A stretch of DNA of 64,000 nt, from NCBI RefSeq assembly GCF_018139145.2, contig NC_059480.1:15314428-15378427 (forward strand), in the 5' to 3' direction. This DNA comes from Gymnogyps californianus (taxonomy: Eukaryota; Chordata; Aves; Accipitriformes; Cathartidae). Below the pieces are notes generated by a model that had not been told where the DNA came from, did not search any database, and saw only the letters and a list, made by a program, of their open reading frames with translations. Each line of letters begins with the position of its first letter. Position 1 is the stretch's first letter. A program made the translations under genes and the position numbers. Below are positions 60,590 through 64,000 of this stretch, in pieces.

Positions 60590-61080
60590 CAACAAGCCCC
60601 ATTTGGAGGAAATTTAGATATTGTCCATTAGGTAAATATTCCCAGATGTGCAATAATAAACACCATTAAATAGCTTTAATGGGTGCACTTAATCAAAATA
60701 TACATCACATATTCTAGGTGTATCTCTAGTGAGCAGGGAAAACAGGTGAAATCTCATGTTTGTGTTATTTCGTGATACGAGGTCCAAAATACTATTCTGC
60801 CCAGCTACTGCTTCCTTCTAACACAAATTGTCAGGGCACATATATACAGATGTATAAAATTTGACCAGATGCTACATTTTTCTCTTACAGTTAAACATAT
60901 TTATTTTGATAATGTCTGGCAATATAACACCTGTAACATTAATAAACACAGTCATCCCTTTCAAATACATTTTATACGTACTGTACATTTTTATTTTGAG
61001 ATAATAAATCACATGTGTAAACCTTATTAATCATTTAAGCAGCCCCTTAAAACACTGCTGAAAAGATTTTCCAACTCAAA
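60590..61080. promoter_or_regulatory. Candidate conserved non-coding element (longest AT-rich block)
   Basis: About 490 bp of AT-rich, non-repetitive DNA with CCATTAAATAGCTTTAATGGG (a near-palindromic TAAT pair at 60662-60682), CACTTAATC, TTGATAATG and GATAATAAATCACATG. The size and motif density fit a long-range developmental enhancer. Conservation is not shown. Confidence 0.33.
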
Positions 61081-62659
61081 CACCTTTTAAGACGCAATGA
61101 CATCATGTCTGTCGGGACATTGTTATGCAGTGAAGATTGTGAGACATTTTCCCCCCATAAAGTTGCTGTAATAAAGTTTGTCATTGCAGTCATTAAATTC
61201 TTGTTTTCTCCTCTTACATTCTTCCTTACTCTGGAGCTACCCATTGTCAGGGAGAAAGAGAAAACATGCCACGGTGAAAAATTTGGGGGTCTAATCATGA
61301 AGTCTGCCACAAAGCAAAATACCCATTGATTTCAACAAGAGTTATCTACCAGTCTGTCTTATATTAACTCCTGGGGTACTTGGCTTCTCCTGGGCAGGCA
61401 GAACAAGCATGGAGAGAAGGAGAAAGAAGAGACTCCAAATTCTACCTGGAAATGAAGAAAAACTAAGCAAATGCTGTTGTTTCATGGAACTGAACATCCC
61501 GGGAGGAACCGGTCCTCACTGGAAGTCTTCACTTGTGCGTCTCCTGACCTGCAGGAAGATGCTGGCCCAGCTGACAGGTTCAGCGGAGGTTTGCCTGCTG
61601 AACAAGTGCAAAGCCATGTTTGACTAAGCTAAAAGAGAGAGCAGAAGATGCAGGTGATGAGTTTTTATCAGTCGGAGGCTGCAGATGCTTGGGTGGTAGC
61701 AGCTTCTGAGTGAGCTCAAAGCCGTGCTAAGTATGATATTTGGAGTCTCTTTCTCCTATTCCAGGAGCTGAGCTCTGTGCTGCTTTGAACAGCCCCAGAT
61801 GGGTGCCGCACACCCCATCCCAGCAGCACCACAGGAGCACGCCCCAGCTCTCGCGGCAGCCGTGGTGACTGCCCTTTGGTGGTCTGTGAAACCCAAACCT
61901 CAGACGTCTTCATCAGTGCCTGTGACTCAGACCTGCTGTGTGCTTGCTCCCTCATCCTCTCCCAGAGGAAGAGAAGCACATGTGCAAATGAGTCTGTTGG
62001 GTTTGGCTGCTTCCAGAAATGCCTCTCCTGGCAGATGGTCCCTGCTGTGGAGAACAACGCTGCAGAGTGCCTCGTGTCCTGCAAGTGGGTACACAAGTCT
62101 GGCCGTGCAATGAGGAGAGCTCCTTGCAGAGTAGTTTCAGCCTCAACGTCTCAAAGCTCAAGGCTAGAAGAGCCTCCTGCATGCACACACAAAAATTCAG
62201 CTGAATTCAAACCTGTCAGTCTGTAGAAGACAGCTCCACGCAGTGCGGGGATGTGCCTGCTGCTGGCTGGTCCCAGCAGGGACTGGAGCGGAGCTGAACT
62301 TGTCTGACCCCCCAGCTTCCCAACCGCCCTCCCAGATTAGCACATACAAAAAAGCCTAAGACAAGCTCTGGCCTGGCCCAGCTGCAGGTCCTGTAACAGG
62401 TTTCCTTCTCAAAAGATACCCTGGCCAACTTTAAGCCAATTGCCAGGCAGACAAACACATCTGCCTGATGCTGATTAGAAACCATCTCAGACGCCCTGCA
62501 CCCCCGCCACAGAGCCCAGGACCCGGCGGAGGGCTGCACCCCTGCTCCCGTGCCAGCCGCACTATGGGTGATCCCAGCGGTCTGCCTTTGGGGACGGCAG
62601 CACCTCCTGCACAGTAACCTGCATTCCTGGCTGTCTTCCTTCTCACCCAAAAAAGTAGG

Positions 62660-63070
62660 CAGAGCGCATACCCATCACTAACCGAACAATTAAGCTATTA
62701 AGTAACTCAGTTAATAAATTCAGATTTTGCCCTAATACATTTCTAATGACCTTGTCTAATAAATTCAAAGCAATCTGGGAAGAATGCTTGTTGCCATATT
62801 TTAAAGGCAAAAGTGATTTATGTTTGCTGAGAGGGCAAAGACAGCCACCTGTGATTTATTACTATCAGTCACTGTATCTTTCATCTCTTTAATTATTTTC
62901 TCTACAAGCAGCTTCAAAAGTGCTCTTGAAGGCTGAATGGTGGGCGTTTTTCAAGTTCAGATACTTACTGCTTAGGTCTGAACTGTTGTTTTTGCCTTCC
63001 TATCTGTGCCTTCAAATATTAATCATGGAAGCTGCAATTTAGTTTGCTTAGGTTGGACTTAACGCAACAA
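62660..63070. promoter_or_regulatory. Candidate conserved non-coding element
   Basis: AT-rich with GAACAATTAAGC, CAGTTAATAAATTC, TCTTTAATTATTTTC and AAATTCAAAG. The GAACAAT word fits SOX. There is no repeat family and no open frame. The enhancer role is inferred. Confidence 0.3.
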
Positions 63071-64000
63071 ATGATTTTGCATGCTTGGTACCCTACCAGG
63101 GCCAAATGCCTGAAACCTCTAAGATTCTTGTCCATTGGTGATATTTTCCAGTGGAAAAGCCAGCAACAACTACCAGCCTCCATAGAGCTGACTGGGTTTA
63201 TAATAAGATTTAACTTTTGTTGTCAGACTATAGGCAGGAGGTTTGGGAGCAAGTCTGAAGGCTGCTCTGGCTTTATTGGGCAAAAAGACCAACTTTTCCA
63301 TCCTTCCCAAAGCCAGGAGCTCACCTGGCATTGACCATGCAGCCAAAGGGGAAGACGAACTCACTGTTGGAAAGCCTGAGGCCAGGACAGGAGAAGCACA
63401 ATTACATGAGGAAATTAATCTGGTTTCCAGAGGGAGAAAGGCGGGAATCACTGCTTGAAAGCCCTCCTTCTGCCCAGGGATGCGGGGGGACTTCCAGAGA
63501 AGCTGCCTGGGGTTTGGCTCTCACGTCCCAGAAACACGGGGGAGCTGAGTTCATCTGTCACTCATGTCCTTTGGAAAGCCCAGCCTAAAGCAGCGGGGGG
63601 ATGCTAGTATTTATATCCTCTCTCTCTTACATACCCCAGGACTTCCTAAGATTTGAGAAAACCGGATTTAATCTTTGCCCAGCTTCCAGTCCCTAGCCAG
63701 GGTTTAAACTGTGGGAATTTTTTCCACCAAGACTGTCTTCCAGCTATTTCCAGGTAGTCTTCAAAACAGGCCTGGCTGGGATTCAGACAGGAAAAACCAT
63801 TTCTACAAGATTTCCTGTCTGGCTTTACAAGTCCAAGAGGTCTGGAGAATACCGAGGAATCATCCAAAACCTCGATAAGCACCTGCCTGACTCACGGAAA
63901 GGCTGGACGTCAGGGATGTAGGATGACAGGTGGCTCGGTCCTTGCAGAGGACCCAAAACTGCCTGTCCTGAGATGGCCTCAGCTCCCGTCAGAGGCACAG

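Larger units (their letters stand above)
52108..64000. other. HES1 upstream gene desert, part 4
   Basis: No gene is recognised. It holds a short tandem repeat (52642-52694), a CR1 remnant (57400-57620) and the richest group of AT-rich, motif-dense blocks of the window (52950-53040, 53270-53480, 58170-58430, 58850-59170, 60590-61080, 62660-63070). A consensus CGTGGGAA lies at 60445-60452. Open frames are short and without recognisable domains. Confidence 0.55.

Overview
This is a window of bird genomic DNA with one protein-coding gene, HES1, on the minus strand near the left end. The rest is gene-poor flanking DNA. Bird origin rests on three things: a HES1 protein that stops exactly at WRPW, several decayed CR1-type LINE fragments, and one well-preserved solo LTR of a type I know to be abundant in bird genomes (I associate it with Neoaves). 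I cannot name the species.

HES1 (4610-6187 coding, minus) is a complete four-exon gene encoding 258 residues. It has a short N-terminus, a bHLH domain with the Hairy-type proline in the basic region, an Orange domain, a proline-rich tail and a terminal WRPW that recruits Groucho/TLE. Its proximal promoter (about 6345-6530) is legible base by base: a TATA box, a head-to-head pair of RBPJ/Su(H) sites with a 16-bp gap (the Notch-response architecture of HES1), two N-boxes for autorepression and three CCAAT boxes. All lie in a CpG island. The 3' UTR (about 4355-4609) carries an 8-mer miR-9 site and a perfect Pumilio element. Together these match the known logic of the gene: Notch turns it on, the protein represses its own promoter, and the mRNA is controlled after transcription. 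Intron 3 is swollen by a degenerate minisatellite.

The left flank (1-4350, downstream of HES1) holds no recognisable gene, only an orphan CpG-rich patch at 1190-1500. The right flank (about 7100-64000, upstream of HES1) is a roughly 57-kb gene desert, as expected for HES1. It holds AT-rich, homeodomain/SOX/TCF-motif-bearing blocks that look like candidate conserved enhancers, old CR1 remnants (20.1-21.4, 44.2 and 57.4-57.6 kb), a perfect 43-bp inverted repeat (49428-49521), a 570-bp GCAC-rich minisatellite (46281-46850), the solo LTR (51523-52102), and several microsatellites and homopolymer tracts.

I saw no bacterial-type features, CRISPR array, tRNA, rRNA or second protein-coding gene. The many open frames elsewhere have no recognisable domains and follow GC-rich or stop-poor repeat composition. 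I found no convincing undescribed system. The most unusual single structure is the 43-bp perfect palindrome.
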